Source: Sphagnum compactum
Taxonomy: Eukaryota; Bryophyta; Sphagnopsida; Sphagnales
DNA: 64,000 nucleotides
NCBI GenBank assembly: GCA_965153455.1
Contig: OZ234499.1
Location: 682,001-746,000 of the forward strand
Direction of reading: 5' to 3'
This document shows positions 1 to 12,509 of this stretch, piece by piece; positions within the stretch are counted from its first letter, which is position 1, and each line of letters starts with the position of its first letter. The position numbers and the translations under genes were made by a program. The notes beneath the pieces were generated by a model. The model searched no databases, was not told the origin of the DNA, and was given only the letters and a program-made list of their open reading frames with translations.

Positions 1-3000
1 GAACATAAAAAGCTCAGTTGAATGAACATTTTTGCAAAAAATACAACATAAATTTTTCTTAAGCTTTATTGCATTTTTCACATCAGACTCATTGATATTG
101 GTGAATTGAGGTACATGAACTAGACTAATTGTTAAAAACTTTATATAGTTGCAATATGGGGAACATGTAGTCTTGGTTTTGGACACAATGTTAGTTTCTT
201 GGTGAACAAGAGATAAAATCATGGGACTTAAAATGTAAGGTACGGATTCAATATTATTGGGCATTTTTAATAAAGCTTGGTGCACAAGCTAGTTTTGGTA
301 ATTTAGCCAAGAAATTGTATTAGACTATAATTGAAGGAAAAAAACATTACTATTCTCTCAAGGACTATTTATGTTATAATCTGAAAGAGTTCTATCTTTC
401 AAAGAGGTCATTACTCATTTCCTTACAACCTCCCCAAATAACATTCATTATGGTCTCCACAAATAAAATCCACCATGTAATAATTGAGATGTGGCCTTGG
501 CAAAACACTCTCAAGTGAATTGTGCAATTGAAATTACATTCTTTAGGCAAAGTTGAAGCTCCAAAAACAAAGAGGGACAAGTACTTCATCCAAAGTAGTG
601 GGACGATGCTCTAAAGGACATTTAATACTAGTAATCTCATTCTGATTGGAGAAAACCATAATTTTACAATTTGATCAATGTTGAAATTGCCCCCATTCAA
701 GGCTTTTGGAAATGAAAGTGGTAGCATTTCAAGTACGTCCACACCTTCTCTATTGCCTGCATGTGTGAAGAATGGTCACACCATATGACAGATGTTTTTC
801 ATTGCTTTGTGAAAGTACTAAAGAATGGGTGGTGAACAACAGATTCTTCCAAGGGGCGCAATTGAACTCCAATTGAATGCAAGGGACAGCACCGCTGCAA
901 AATCGCTGGATCAGCCTTCCAATTCGGCTGCTGTGGGGCTCTGAATAGGCTCCCCAGCTTTTAATGTACTATGGTTGGGCCTGTTATACCCAGGAATGTG
1001 ATGAGCGTAGTAGGGCAACCAGGCTCACCGCCATTCCATTAGGTGGTAACAGGTTCTTCCAGGTTTGTTCCAAAGTGTAATTGATCTTTCTGCTGTCAAT
1101 TCAAATTTCACCCCTATTCTCCAGTGTCAATCAATTCATGGTGTCACTGAAAGCTGAAAATGTGTCTGGATAGGACAATCCAACTAGTTAGAACTAGAGA
1201 ATTGGCCGTCAACGGTAGATTCTGAACAGGTAAGCTCATGCTGGGTGAACCTTCTGGGCGGTTCATGGCCTGTTCTCTTTCCTTCAAAGCCAGGAGGGTT
1301 GAGTACCTTACATTGGGAGCTCTGAGTAGTTGTTCCTTCATGGGGAAGCTGGGTGCTTAGTGGGAATTTTTTTGAGTTTTCTTAATGATGGGATTATGAC
1401 TTGTTAAACACTTTCCTTGAACCTTTGATTAAATGCTGACCTTTGAGCCAGTACGTGGAGTTCCACAACTAGTGCCCATGATAGCCATTGAGAGAGGATC
1501 CAAAGTGATTTGATTCATTATTTGCCATACTTTAAAGTTTATATTGCATAGGACTGGCAGTGATCATATTGTAAGCATGAGCATTCACATTTGAAGTTTT
1601 AAGTTGGAATGAAGGTCTGTTGCATTTCAGTATGAGGAATTGATTACATGCACTTTTGTGAACTTCATGTAACCCCACTTTTTTGTTAGACGGGGAGCTG
1701 TTGGACAAACCTGGAAGGTGCAAATATGCTTTTGTTTGCATGTTTAAAAAGTAATGCTTTTGTTTCTTTATGAAATTTTGCAACTTGGCAACCAAAAAAA
1801 AGGGGTTGCAAATCTTATAAAGGATTCTTTTGGGGAAAAAAGTGGTACAAAGGCAGCATAATTCAAAAAAAAAGTTGAATTTGCCATATCAAAAAACTTC
1901 TACTTTGCTTTTTGGCCTGTACCCAAACCATAATTCTTTTTTCGTGCAAATTTTTGCCAAAAGGCTTAAAAAAATCAGGGCTTGCAAATCCTATAAAGGG
2001 AAAAAAAGTTTTAAAAATTAGGGCATTGTCAAAAGTGGCTGAGTTGTGGATGGTGACCAACCTTCAATCAATAGCCAATAAGGAGCCAGCTCCACCTTAA
2101 ATGCAACCCTAAACCCTTGCTAAACCCATCTTTTTCATTTTTCATAGTCGCCTCCTTCTATCACAATTGCCTCCTCTTTTTGTTGTTTGAATTTACAAGG
2201 TTTTTTGAATGGATTAGTGTTGTTGGAATTTAGTGGGTAAAAAATCATTGATTTCTTACATTATTCAAGATTTGGAGCTCATTGTTGGAACTTGGAACTC
2301 CAGAATCCAATGGTGTCATTGTTCATAGGCTTTAGCCTTCAGCTCAAAGCCTCCATGAGTCCATGGATTTGTAAGAGAATTCAAAATGTTAGACGGAGTT
2401 AAGAAGAAACAACGTGGGTCAAGAGTTCAAATTTTGGGAATTGTAATTTGCACACCAATTGAATCATCGACTCCTTGTGGTTTGTTTTTGTTCATTGTTG
2501 AAATGCACATTGTGTTAGAAACCTTAAGGTTTAAACCCTACCAATAAGCCTTCTTCACTTTCTTCAAAAAAAAATTTGCATTTTGTTGAAGTGTGCATTG
2601 TTGTCACAATTTTAGCTTTGGGCTTTGGGCAAGGGTTTGTAAAGGTGCGGGCCAAAAGTGAAGCCTGGGAGTCACATTTCATGCTCCCGGGAGTGTAGGA
2701 GGGTGTGAGGGAATGAATCCATACTCCCAAGTGGGCTCCCACTTTGGGAGTTAGAGTTCCAATGGACTTCCGAATCTTTAGAGAGCGATTGCAAGGGTCA
2801 AAATTCATTGGATCGAAGAGTTTTTTATACCATTGAAATTTTTTTGGAATTTAGATGTCGAAAATGGTCTCCCACATCCCATTTGAGTACTTAAAACACT
2901 AGTTATGGTCGAAAAAAAGGCTGGGAGTCAAATTGGCAATTTGACTCCCGACCACTAAAAGTTGGGAATCGCCCTGATTTACTTACGTGCAAGTGGTGTG

Positions 3001-4009
3001 CCACATATGGTTGGAAAACACTTGATAAGGGCTACAACTTTTCTTCATTTTTCACTTCAATTGAAGGTCTGAACAAGAAGTTATGGGCCTCTAAAGTTGC
3101 AAAAGTCCCAATTTCGAAAATTTTGAAACTCCCAACTTGGTAGTCCTAGGACAAAATGACAGTTGGATCTAACCCTGTGGCTAATCACATAGAATATTAT
3201 AAAGGGGAAGGTGGTGGCTTACCCCAAGTCTGGGCCGTGGTGAATTTTGTGAATCCGTGTATGCCCATGGCTCATCCGTGCACCAAAAGTGCTCCAAATA
3301 CACATTAACCAGCTTGTTGTTTGATTTGTGTAGGTCCATGTTAATAATTGACTTGCTTATCATTTGTCCTAGTCTCCATCCCAAAGCTCCAACACGCCCT
3401 TCTACCACCAAAGTGTTACGAGTTAGGGAGCATATCCCGATTCCTTCTCCTTCCGCTGTTTTCACCTTTGGATTTGCAGTTGAGTCCATCAAAGAGTTTG
3501 GGGGTGCGTCAATTGTGCACAGTGAGTCTATAAGAGTTGAGACTTGTTTATTTTCGATTCCTTTTTTTTGTGCGCATTTTGTTAAGTCTGAAACTTGCAT
3601 AAGAGTCAAAAAAATGTCGTTGTAACTTGTGCTTGAGTCTTCAATGTGGTGATTGTGTTTATCTTCATCACGTTAATTTACATAGTTTATTTACATAGTC
3701 CGTTTACACAATGTGCTGCACACTTTTGTGTTATTTTGCTATGTTTATGTGTTGGTTAGAGGTTTGCTTGATTTAAGTGTTGGTCTATTGTGCTTAAAAT
3801 TTAAGTCAAAAATCTATTGCACTTTTGTGTTACTTTAATAATGTTTTGTGTTGGTTTGCTACTTCCATATGCATTGCGCATATTGTTGGTGTTCATATTC
3901 TCTACTTGGTTTGGATTAGTAGTGTGCACACTGCAAAGTGCATTATTAGTGTTCATTTACATTATTTCTTGTTCAACATTCTTGGGCTTTCATGTTTAAG
4001 CTACAAGCA
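1..4009. other. No gene seen
   Basis: AT-rich single-copy-looking DNA. The part 800-1340 is GC-richer and has short open frames without any family signature. A minus-strand open stretch at 2524-2808 (NPC-type, proline-rich) and palindromic GGGAGT/ACTCCC words at 2640-3140 suggest an old non-coding repeat. Confidence 0.5.
2923..2949. repeat. Perfect 12-bp inverted repeat with 3-base loop
   Basis: GGGAGTCAAATT, GGC, AATTTGACTCCC. Similar GGGAGT/ACTCCC words recur between 2668 and 3140, suggesting a short repetitive element there. No terminator function is implied. Confidence 0.8.
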
Positions 4010-6330
4010 AAATTGCATCCCTTTAAAAACTTCAAGTAAGTATTTGTTTGGTAACAAAATCTTGAAAGGGGATGGTGTTTCTAGTAATTTTATTCATGAT
4101 GATGTTCTTTTTCCTATTCCTTCTGTTATGGAACCTCATTGTGAGGTTATGGACCTAATTTTAACACAAGAGAACATTAAACCGACCCAAAAAAAAAAAA
4201 GGCCTATGAAATGAATAGGCATTTTCAAGATACTTGGGCAATCAAGTTTCCTTGGGCAAAATCTGTTCTGGGTTCCAATGGCAAGGTTGTTTAGGTTTGG
4301 TGCAAGGTATGTTCCTTAATTGATGGTAAAGATAAGTTTTTGGTTACCAAGCTTTTGATTCATTTTGGAAGCATGCAAGTCGTCATAAAGCTTTAGTAGC
4401 TATTCTGGGGGTAAAAATGGGCAAACATAATTTACTTCTTGAAATCCAATGCCCATGTTACTAATGAAAAACTTTATTTTGCAAAGGGTTCAGAAATAGT
4501 GTTACAGTAAGTCATTCATGGTGCAATTCAATTTTTTAACAAGAGGAAGAAGACTGTGTAGTTTGCCTTAATCTTTCATTTATTTAGTCACGGCCGCCCC
4601 ATGACAAAATACATAGTAATGCAAATGTTATTTGTGCAGTTGAATGTTCCTGACAATCCCATGAAACATTAATTTGATGGTTCTGGGTGGGAGATGGTAG
4701 ATTGCATGTTTGAACAAGTTTTGAAACAAATTCAAACTACTATTATTGGGGCAAGTTTTCTTTCTTTGAAAGCAGATGAAATTATTTTTGTTGATAACCA
4801 ATCTTGGATTTCACTACATGCACATGTGATGCGTGCATGGAATTTTTTTGTTATTCTATTCACACTTCAACATGTTGTTGAAGGTGGAAATACATTTAAT
4901 TTTACTACTGTAAAAGTTCAAGCCCTCATGCAGCAAGGTAGTTTGATTTAGAAGGAGATAACTAAGAGTTTAATTTGTTTAGTGTTGATGGGGCTTCCAT
5001 TTTTTAAAGTTTCCGCACTAGAATGACATTTCAATTGAAAAAACAATTTGCTCCTTACATGATGGGACAACATTACATGGCCTATAGGATGAATTTTGTT
5101 GTTTAAGTTTTGTCAAATGTGCCCATGGTGGTCAAGTTGGAAGATTTGTTGTAATCATTGTATTCTTATTTCTCCAGCTCCCTTAAGCAACATTTGGAAT
5201 TCACTAAGCTTGCTAAGATCGTGGAAATAGGACCTAGTTGAAGATTTTGCAAAATGTGAAGACTTGGTGGATAAACATGTTGGAACCTTTGAAATGGGTG
5301 ATGGCAAAATACAATATACTGATTGTGAAGATGTCATAGGAAAGTGTTTCAATTGCTCAAACAAGGTTCAATCTAGACCTCCTTTGTGATCTTCACATGT
5401 TACTGGGCTTGTTTTGTTTGCTACCATTATTGGAGGCAATGAATGCCTTAATTAAATTTGCGCAAGGGAAGGACATCTTCATTTGAGATTTTGTGGCAAC
5501 TATAAAGATCTATTAAACAAATCTTATATGATGTATTCATATCCATCCAACAATTATTAGTGCAAGCATTTCCAAGTGTTTTTAGATGCAGTGAAAATAG
5601 TTTTACCATAATCACGTAGGATTGGGTTATTAACTTCAACAATGGTATGGAAACACTTGCTTTTCATATGGTTCGTCATAGTTATACAATTCACATTTTC
5701 AATTCATTGATTGGTGGGGTTAAACAACTTGTCGGCAAGGCCATTTTTGAAACATCCATCATGCAGGTGAAAGGCAAGTGCTCTGCTGTAGCTAACATGT
5801 TCATCATGGAGTTGGATCCACGCTTTGTGGGTTCTAAGTTGGTGAATGCAATTGGCAGTTTCGATGTAACCTAATGTTGATTTCTCTTTTTCTTTGGATA
5901 TGGCTATCATAAAAAAATAGGATTGTGAAACAATAAGGGTGAAACCTTCATTGCTACAAGTTGCAAAACCTTTGGATGTTAACCTCTTGGATATGCAAAT
6001 GTGCATATTTAAGCTCACCATGAAAATATAGGCTCCAAAGGCTATTAGTGAGCCTTTTGATATTAATCCAGTGACCAAGTTATGGGTCACAATCAGCAAC
6101 AGTGCCTTATTCTTTCAGCGACTAAGTGAGTATCTGAAGTTGGTTGAGATTGCGGTGGTGTAAGTGCTTGGATCTATAGAATATGAACGAACTTTCTCCA
6201 CATTTGCATTCATGAAAGATAAGTTACGCAACAAGTTGGGTCTACATTTGGACATAACTTTCAGAATGTTTGCATAACAATTTTATATTCAAGAAAGCTT
6301 CCCTTATCGGGAAGCTATTACAGCTTGGAA
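4010..6330 (+). mobile_element. Decayed hAT-like transposase
   Basis: Read across frames, the plus strand gives a BED-like start (DTWAIKFPWAKSVLG near 4230), then HGRPMTKYIVM (about 4587), the open stretch 4694-4951 with LSLKADEIIFVDNQSWISLH, a middle part with IETSI-type helices around 5650-5870, and a C-terminal dimerisation-like block, YERTFSTFAFMKDKLRNKLG (about 6183-6242). This is the order of plant hAT-superfamily transposases. Multiple stops and frameshifts rule out function. Terminal inverted repeats and target duplication were not found. Confidence 0.6.
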
Positions 6331-8805
6331 GTATTAGAAAGTTCGGATTGGTGTTGACTCTTAGCAGGTTCTATTCTTTTCACAACACAAAATCCAAGTC
6401 ATGTTTTCACGATCTGGACAAGTTTGATGATTGTGCTAGTGATTGTGTTGGTTTTTATAAGATTATGAGGTTTATGGACATTTGGGTGTGGTGGGTGGGA
6501 CTCTGAGTTGCATTTAGTTTGATATTAGACTAGGGTTCAACTCCCCCTCAAAGTGTGTACCATTTGTGTTTAGTTTTTAGGTTTGGTTTTGCAACAATGT
6601 CACTTGTGTCTTTGTTTCTCCTTCCTTTTAAGCCCAGGAGCCACATTCTGCACTGGTTTTTTTGGTGGGCGCCAGTTAGACTTACTTCAAAAAAATTAGT
6701 GGGTGGCATTTTAACTTATTTCTTAAAAAAATGAATAGCCACTTTGGGCTATCTTGAAAAATCCATGTTGGTCACAAGGTGACTCAACAGATGACCAAGA
6801 AGCCAACTAACCCTTTAGCCAAATTACATAAGATGCCAGTTAGGCATATTCAAGGACAGTCATGTTGCCACTCGCGCACATTTTATTTTTTATAAAAAAG
6901 AACCCTGACCCAAACTTGGCTAATTCATATCCTGATGCATCTCCAGTCCACCGACTCCTGTGCCAAACAATTACCTTCAATCAGTAAATCCAGGATTATG
7001 CCTGGGATTCCCTCACTATTACCCATCATTCCAGAGGGATTTTGTGTAAGGGTCACTCCAGCGTGTAAATGCTCTGCTCCAAGGCTCCTGCATGAAAGGT
7101 AGGAAATTATGGGTAAATGCCCTGCTCCCAGGGCTTTATCCAGTCTCCCGCGCACTGGGGGCCCTCCTGTCTGAAAGGTTTGGAAATTATGTTTTGTAAT
7201 TTCCCACGGCACACTGTGGTAGGAGATTATGTTTTGTAACTTCCCGCGTTCATGCAAGCCTCCTGTTCGTGTGGGGCATTTCACAACTGAAGGGCACCCC
7301 TGCTGAGTTCTATACACGGTATACAGTTCTCCCTTTACGTTTCATGCCTTGGGCAAACCAGCACCTACACTCGTACCTCAATTTCACATCAGGCAATCTG
7401 GCCAAAATGGCGGTCACTATTAACATTGTTGCTCAGGACTCTGGAGGGCACTGTCAGATTCCACAGGGTTGTAATTAGGAGAATCCTACAGGAGTACAAA
7501 AAAATTTCACCTAAATGGTGGGCATGCATGCAATGGTGGAAGGTTTGAAGAAGGAATGGGGGAAGGCATCTTCCAATGGGGGAGGTACTTTCAAATACAA
7601 AGAGAAAGAAAACCCTGCAGCACTTTATGATACAGAAAAAAATTGAAAGCAATCGGAACAGAAATTTGATGGGTAGTTATGATTTTATTGCTAGGCATGG
7701 GAAGCAGAAAGAGAAAAAAGTTTTGGGAACTTTAATATTCATAGGAGCTCAGAAAAACAACACAATGATCACCATACCTGAGCCATGCAGGCAAAGTGCC
7801 ATGTTGCTATACAAAAGCTGGAGAAACGATTACTAAAGTTTCTGCACATATTTTGAACGATTTCAAAAAACTTTGAAAGTAGTTGAGTGTAGTACAAGAT
7901 AGTGTTGTAGGACAAGATACAAAGCAACCGTTTCCAGCTGCTTAATTAAAAACAACAAACAATGCTGTTGTTGTTGAGAAATCAACAATTAAAAAACCTG
8001 AAGTCTGTGACACAACACTTGACCCGAAATTCTCACTGATTGAAAGTACTTACAGACAGGTACACCATGTATCAATATTGGCATTTCAAGCTTTGCACCA
8101 GCTAATAAATATCTTGCAAGATTTGGAACCAGCTAGCAACATAAAATTTCAAAATTTACTCATGTTATCACAATGAAGGGATCAAGTATTTAAGTAATTT
8201 AGCTTCAAACTGCAAACCCCAGTAAAGGTTGATAATTTTGATTAGCTGCACAGTACCCAAACCCCCACATTAGTTTCCTGAAATCCTCCTTCTTCTTCAC
8301 TTCTTCTTTCTTCCTCCTGTCATGAATCATGATATTGCTTGCACTGATCACCAGCAGTATCATGATTTGCAGAACAAAGTACACATGATGATTGATGACG
8401 ACGAAAGTAAACCCTTGGAGTACTCAGTGTACTACTAGTACTCTGTCCTCGTGGGGGAAGCTAATGATCACTCCAATCCAAAGGGAAATAAATTCTACAA
8501 TATTTTATAACTAGGTAGTGAGCTGCAAACTCGTTTCTTCCAAGCACCAGAACTCATGAAAATCATGGGAGACTCTAGACTAGTGTAAAGGACTATTGAG
8601 GATGGGGATTCATTGAGAAGGATCAGCTAGCTGCCTGCAGGAAGAAATAAGTCTTGAAGACGAAATTCCACAAGTTAGCTGGCAGCTTGAACACATCCTG
8701 CAGAATCAGCTTAGGAATTAGGTGACAATATATAGTGTGGTTTTTGACCTTGTCTAATACCCCAATTATGAATTGGGTACCTATGGTGGGTGTGATGGTT
8801 TTGGA
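6331..8805. other. Intergenic between hAT remnant and PHT1
   Basis: No coding signal. 6900-7480 is GC-richer, with repeated AGGAAATTATG/GGAGATTATGTTTTGTAA words and CTGCTCC phrases, possibly a piece of a retroelement. The last few hundred bases before 8806 should contain the PHT1 3' UTR. Confidence 0.5.
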
Positions 8806-11088
8806 TTAGGCCCCATTGGTTTTGTTTTCCAAGGGAAGTGGATCAGGACCATCATCATCATTTTCCCCTGTCAGGTCCTCCAAGGACCTCTGGTTGGTCT
8901 CGGGTATACAGAAGGTCAACAAAACGCCCATAGCATTGAGGGCACCCATGATGAAGAGGGTTTTGCGCAGGCCGATACCCTTCGGGTAACCAGCCGGCGG
9001 GTTATGTGGGTCGTCAGCGGCGTAATTGAAACCGAAAGCGCCGGCGATGGCACCCAGTTTGCCCCAGGCAGCAGAAACCCCGTGGAGAGTGGACCGGAAC
9101 CGGGCAGGGTAAATCTCCGCAGGCACAATGAAGGTAGTGGTATTGGGTCCGAAATTGGAGAAGAAGAAAGTGAGAGCGTACATGACGAGGAAACCCGCGT
9201 GGTCGTGATTTTTCCAGTGGTTGTAAGGGCCGGCAAGCGCGAACATGAAAACCGTCATGAAGAAAAACCCTTGGATTTGGATGATCCATCTACCCAGGAT
9301 GTCGATCAATGCGATGGCAACGTAGTAGCCTGGAACTGTGCCACAAAGCGCAATGAGCGCTTGTGCTCTCGAGACTTTGAACATCTCCTCCAGTGCACTC
9401 AAGGTGGTGTTTTTCGGGAGCCAGCCGACGGCTGTATAGACTTGTGACTGGAAGAGATTTTGGCTATAGTAACTCACATCGATGATAAACCAACAACCAC
9501 AAGTACCTAGCAGATGCAATCCGTGCAAGCGCCAGAATTTCGCGGAACCGAATGCGTACTGTTCTGTTGTTCGCTCAGGTTCTATGTCTACGGTTTTGAA
9601 CTCCGTGTCCAAAACCTTAGCCATGTCTAGGGCTGCTTGCTTGTTGTCGCGTTCCACTAGCGCTGTGTATCTGGCTGTCTCTGGCATGCGCAGGCGGTAG
9701 TAGAACGTTGCTGTTGCAGGGATGGCTCCGATCATGAAAATTATCCGCCACGCGATGTCGCATTGTGGGTTTACGGATGCCACGGGGTTGACGTCGAAGG
9801 GCGGGGCGGGGTACTTGTTGTTCAAGCCACCCGAGATGGCCAGTGCTACAGATGCGGCTGTTAGAAGACCCAGCCCTTGCATGGAAAACACGGCTGCAAT
9901 GAACGCTCCTCGCGTCCTAGTGTTTGAGTACTCTGACATTATGGTTGCGCTCAAGGGATAGTCTCCACCAATCCCCACTCCTAGCCAAAACCTGCGATGG
10001 ATGCAAACTGTACTTAGGACATCTTTCCATTAGGCTAAGTTGTGATCACAGCAGCTTTCCATTAACTTTTTTCAATTAGTGCCGTGCTCACAGTCATCTC
10101 ATCACAGCTGTTCTCAGTCTGAGAGCTGACCAATTGCAGGAGCTATGAGAGCTATGAGTCAAACTGCGACTCACCACACTGTAACAACATCTGTCCTAAC
10201 CTTTTTCACAAGAACATGTGTTCCCAGAGTTCCTAACATGATTAATTCCATATTTTCAACACATTTGCAGCTCTCCAATGGAAAAGGACTGTCCCTTCAG
10301 CAAGAAAACAAGGCCCTATGTTCGTGGCTTTCCATTAGGCTGTTGTGATCACAGCAGGCTACTGGAAAGACACCCTTAGTGTCTTTGAGAATCAACTAGC
10401 CGACATGAATATGGCGGAAATCCTGGAAACCGCTAGCTGCAGCCTAGTGTTGTAAGCTCAAAATCCAAGAACAAGAAGAGGAGGAGGAGGAGGAGGAGGA
10501 GGAGGAGGAGAGCTCTCCTGAGTCTAAAAACCTGGAGAAAGAATTTGGTGCTAGCTAGCTCTAAATGCATTTATACCTGAAGAAGCACAAAGACGTCAAA
10601 ACGCCTTTTGCTGTATTTCCAAATGAGAATCCTGAAGCGATGGAGAACACGATCATCATGAGGAGGGTAATTCCGTAGACGTGCTTGCGACCCAATTTGT
10701 CGCCCAGCCAGCCAAACAGCAGTTGACCCACTAAAGCTCCCACCAGCGCCACTGCGTTAAGCGCCTGATTGGGACCTGCATGCGGCAAAGTTGGTGTATG
10801 AGAAACAAGAAGATTCATCAAGAACAACTAGTCTCGACAGACAGATCAAAGCTGTCTACAACCGAGGCAAACAAAGAGCCTAGAATTGTTACCTGAAGGA
10901 ATGGTGCCGGGCAAGTTAGTTGCTGGATGGTAGTAGTAGATGCGGCCGATCAGTCTGGTCACCGTGGAGATGCAGAACAGGTCATAGGCGTCTGTGAAGA
11001 AGCCCATGCCTGCGATGATGATGGCTGTGAAGTGGTACCATTGAGTCTTGGCTTTGTCCAAACTGGTGAGGACCTCCAGCTGCGGCAT
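8806..11088 (-). CDS. PHT1: PHT1-family high-affinity phosphate/H+ symporter, complete, three exons
   Basis: Major-facilitator transporter that imports inorganic phosphate with protons at the plasma membrane. Exons on the minus strand are 11088-10893, 10775-10577 and 9991-8806; all introns are GT-AG and the phases (1, then 2) join into 526 residues, normal for the family. The start at 11088 gives [11 protein letters not shown], the usual PHT1 N-terminus; an in-frame ATG 17 codons upstream would add an atypical leader. Visible motifs: [10 protein letters not shown] in TM1 (about residues 29-38), [10 protein letters not shown] in the TM2-3 loop, the signature [13 protein letters not shown] (140-152), PETARYT (about 235), [12 protein letters not shown] with the conserved Asp (about 303), [20 protein letters not shown] (about 413-432), and an acidic hydrophilic C-terminal tail. 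The cytosolic loop between the two six-helix halves is present. No break is seen, so the gene looks functional. Which PHT1 clade it belongs to cannot be told here. Confidence 0.97.
10478..10511 (+). repeat. (GGA)n microsatellite in PHT1 intron 2
   Basis: About eleven GGA/GAG triplets inside the second intron (10576-9992). The same intron also contains two copies of a phrase built from TTTCCATTAGGCT followed closely by GTTGTGATCACAGCAG, near 10025-10060 and 10328-10358. Confidence 0.85.
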
Positions 11089-12165
11089 TTTGCTCTTACT
11101 ATTGTGAATATGTTGACCCAAGTAGTGAAGAAACCCCAAGTCTCAGATGATCACAGCTGCAGCTGGTCCCTGCATCATGGCACAGTTGTATGTGAGCTCC
11201 TTGTATTATGCAGCTTGCCAGAAGCTAGAGACTTGCAGCTGTAGTGACGAAACTAGAGGAGCTGGTCTTATAAGAGCTTAATCTTGAGCACAAACGGAAC
11301 AAGAACTTGGAAAGAAACGAACGGGTGTTCCTGTAGCTCATGGCTTATGACCGAAAAAAAGCAGACAACTCTAAGAAGGACTAATTAGCTGAGCTAGCAA
11401 GCCTGCCTTCATAGTCTTGTCAGAGAAACTTGAAGAAAAACAGAAGACCCATTATTAAGCACCCATCGCAGATCCTAAATTGCTCTAGACGGTTGTTCAT
11501 GACCAATTTCCTGAGCTTTAATGACTAGAACTTTAGATAGGTTTTTGCAGAATCGACATAACCAACAAGACTAACACTGATCGACAGACCTTTCTTTCCC
11601 CTCCCAAAACATCTAGATTCAGGGGACTATGTCCATCCTACAAAAACCTACCAAGAAACCGGCCAAAGAGCTCGCGGAGCTGGTGCTGAATAGCTTTACC
11701 TGACCAAAAGGCGTTTTCTCAACACGCAAAAATCTTCGTAAGCTGAACTCTGGCACAAAAATCGTCCGCCTCAGTTACAAGGCTCCGAGCCGCCTTGGTC
11801 GTCAGTTAAAAACTGCCGATCAAGAAGAAGGAGAAAGGAAGGAGAAGAAGGAACAGAAAGCAGTTGAATACCTCTGCAGCAGCAACAGGGCTGCACGGGA
11901 TGCTGCAGCAGTAGGGTTGAAATTGGAGCCCGCAAGAAAGCTGGGAACGCGGGGAGAAATAACAACCCAAAGCGACCACAACAATCGTAGCAGCAACGAC
12001 GACGAAGGTTGGTGGCCCGACAATTGACAAGTCCACCAAACCGTCCTGGTGGGGGAAGGCCGGCGCTCTGCCTCCACGACAGGGGCACTGGCCAGGCAGC
12101 AACGTCGCACACTGGCCGCTAGGCGTCGGAATTTCTCGCTGCGACCCCGCGTGCACTCGCTGACA
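11089..12165 (-). other. Presumed PHT1 5' leader, possibly with a leader intron
   Basis: GC-richer than the surroundings, particularly 11770-12170. A good donor (CAGAG|GTATTC, intron beginning at 11871) and an acceptor (TCACTACAG, intron ending at 11239) could remove a 633-bp leader intron. Several overlapping open frames on the minus strand here are Leu/Pro/Cys-rich, resemble no family I know and disagree between frames, so I treat them as leader or promoter DNA rather than a gene. Confidence 0.35.
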
Positions 12166-12191
12166 ACATGACAACCACCCCCTTCCTATTC

Positions 12192-12197
12192 TTTATA
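12192..12197 (-). promoter_or_regulatory. Probable TATA box of the PHT1 gene
   Basis: TATAAA on the minus strand in the context CACGTTATAAAGAA, at the edge of a GC-richer block that starts the presumed leader. A start of transcription about 30 bp downstream (near 12160-12165) would give a leader of about 1.07 kb, or about 0.44 kb if the candidate leader intron is removed. Confidence 0.5.
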
Positions 12198-12247
12198 ACG
12201 TGGCCAGAACAGTACCAAAGCGCTACATGTTCCCTGGTACCTTTCAG

Positions 12248-12255
12248 GTATATGC
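12248..12255. promoter_or_regulatory. P1BS element (PHR1-type binding site) of the PHT1 promoter
   Basis: The sequence GTATATGC fits the palindromic P1BS consensus GNATATNC, bound by PHR1/PHL MYB-CC factors in phosphate-starved plants. It lies about 55 bp upstream of a TATAAA box (12197-12192, minus) and about 1.16 kb upstream of the PHT1 start codon. The motif is short and expected about once per 4 kb by chance, so its placement just upstream of a TATA box of a phosphate transporter is the main support. Confidence 0.55.
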
Positions 12256-12509
12256 CATGGAATCCTACCCCAGCTTTTGTACCTTGTCACTTTAACCACG
12301 TCTCCCTTTTCACCCAGGGTCAATTCCAGTGTCTCCTTGCTTGGTAATAACTCAAACACAGTAAAGAGCATCTTCACCCACACCAGCGTTTTAGAAATAA
12401 TAATAATTTTCAATTTTATGATTTCCAAAGTTTGGCAAATTTTTGTGCATTTTTTGGCAATTTTTTCGAATACAGGTACATTAAAATTGCCACGGTGCGA
12501 AAATTCATG

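Noticed and set aside
8773-9961. Plus-strand open frames of up to 224 residues over the PHT1 third exon
   Set aside because: Antisense shadows of a GC-rich, strongly conserved coding exon; no family signature.
11771-12174. Overlapping minus-strand open frames of 96-122 residues upstream of PHT1
   Set aside because: Three frames open at once because of GC-rich sequence; no recognisable domain; better explained as promoter and leader.
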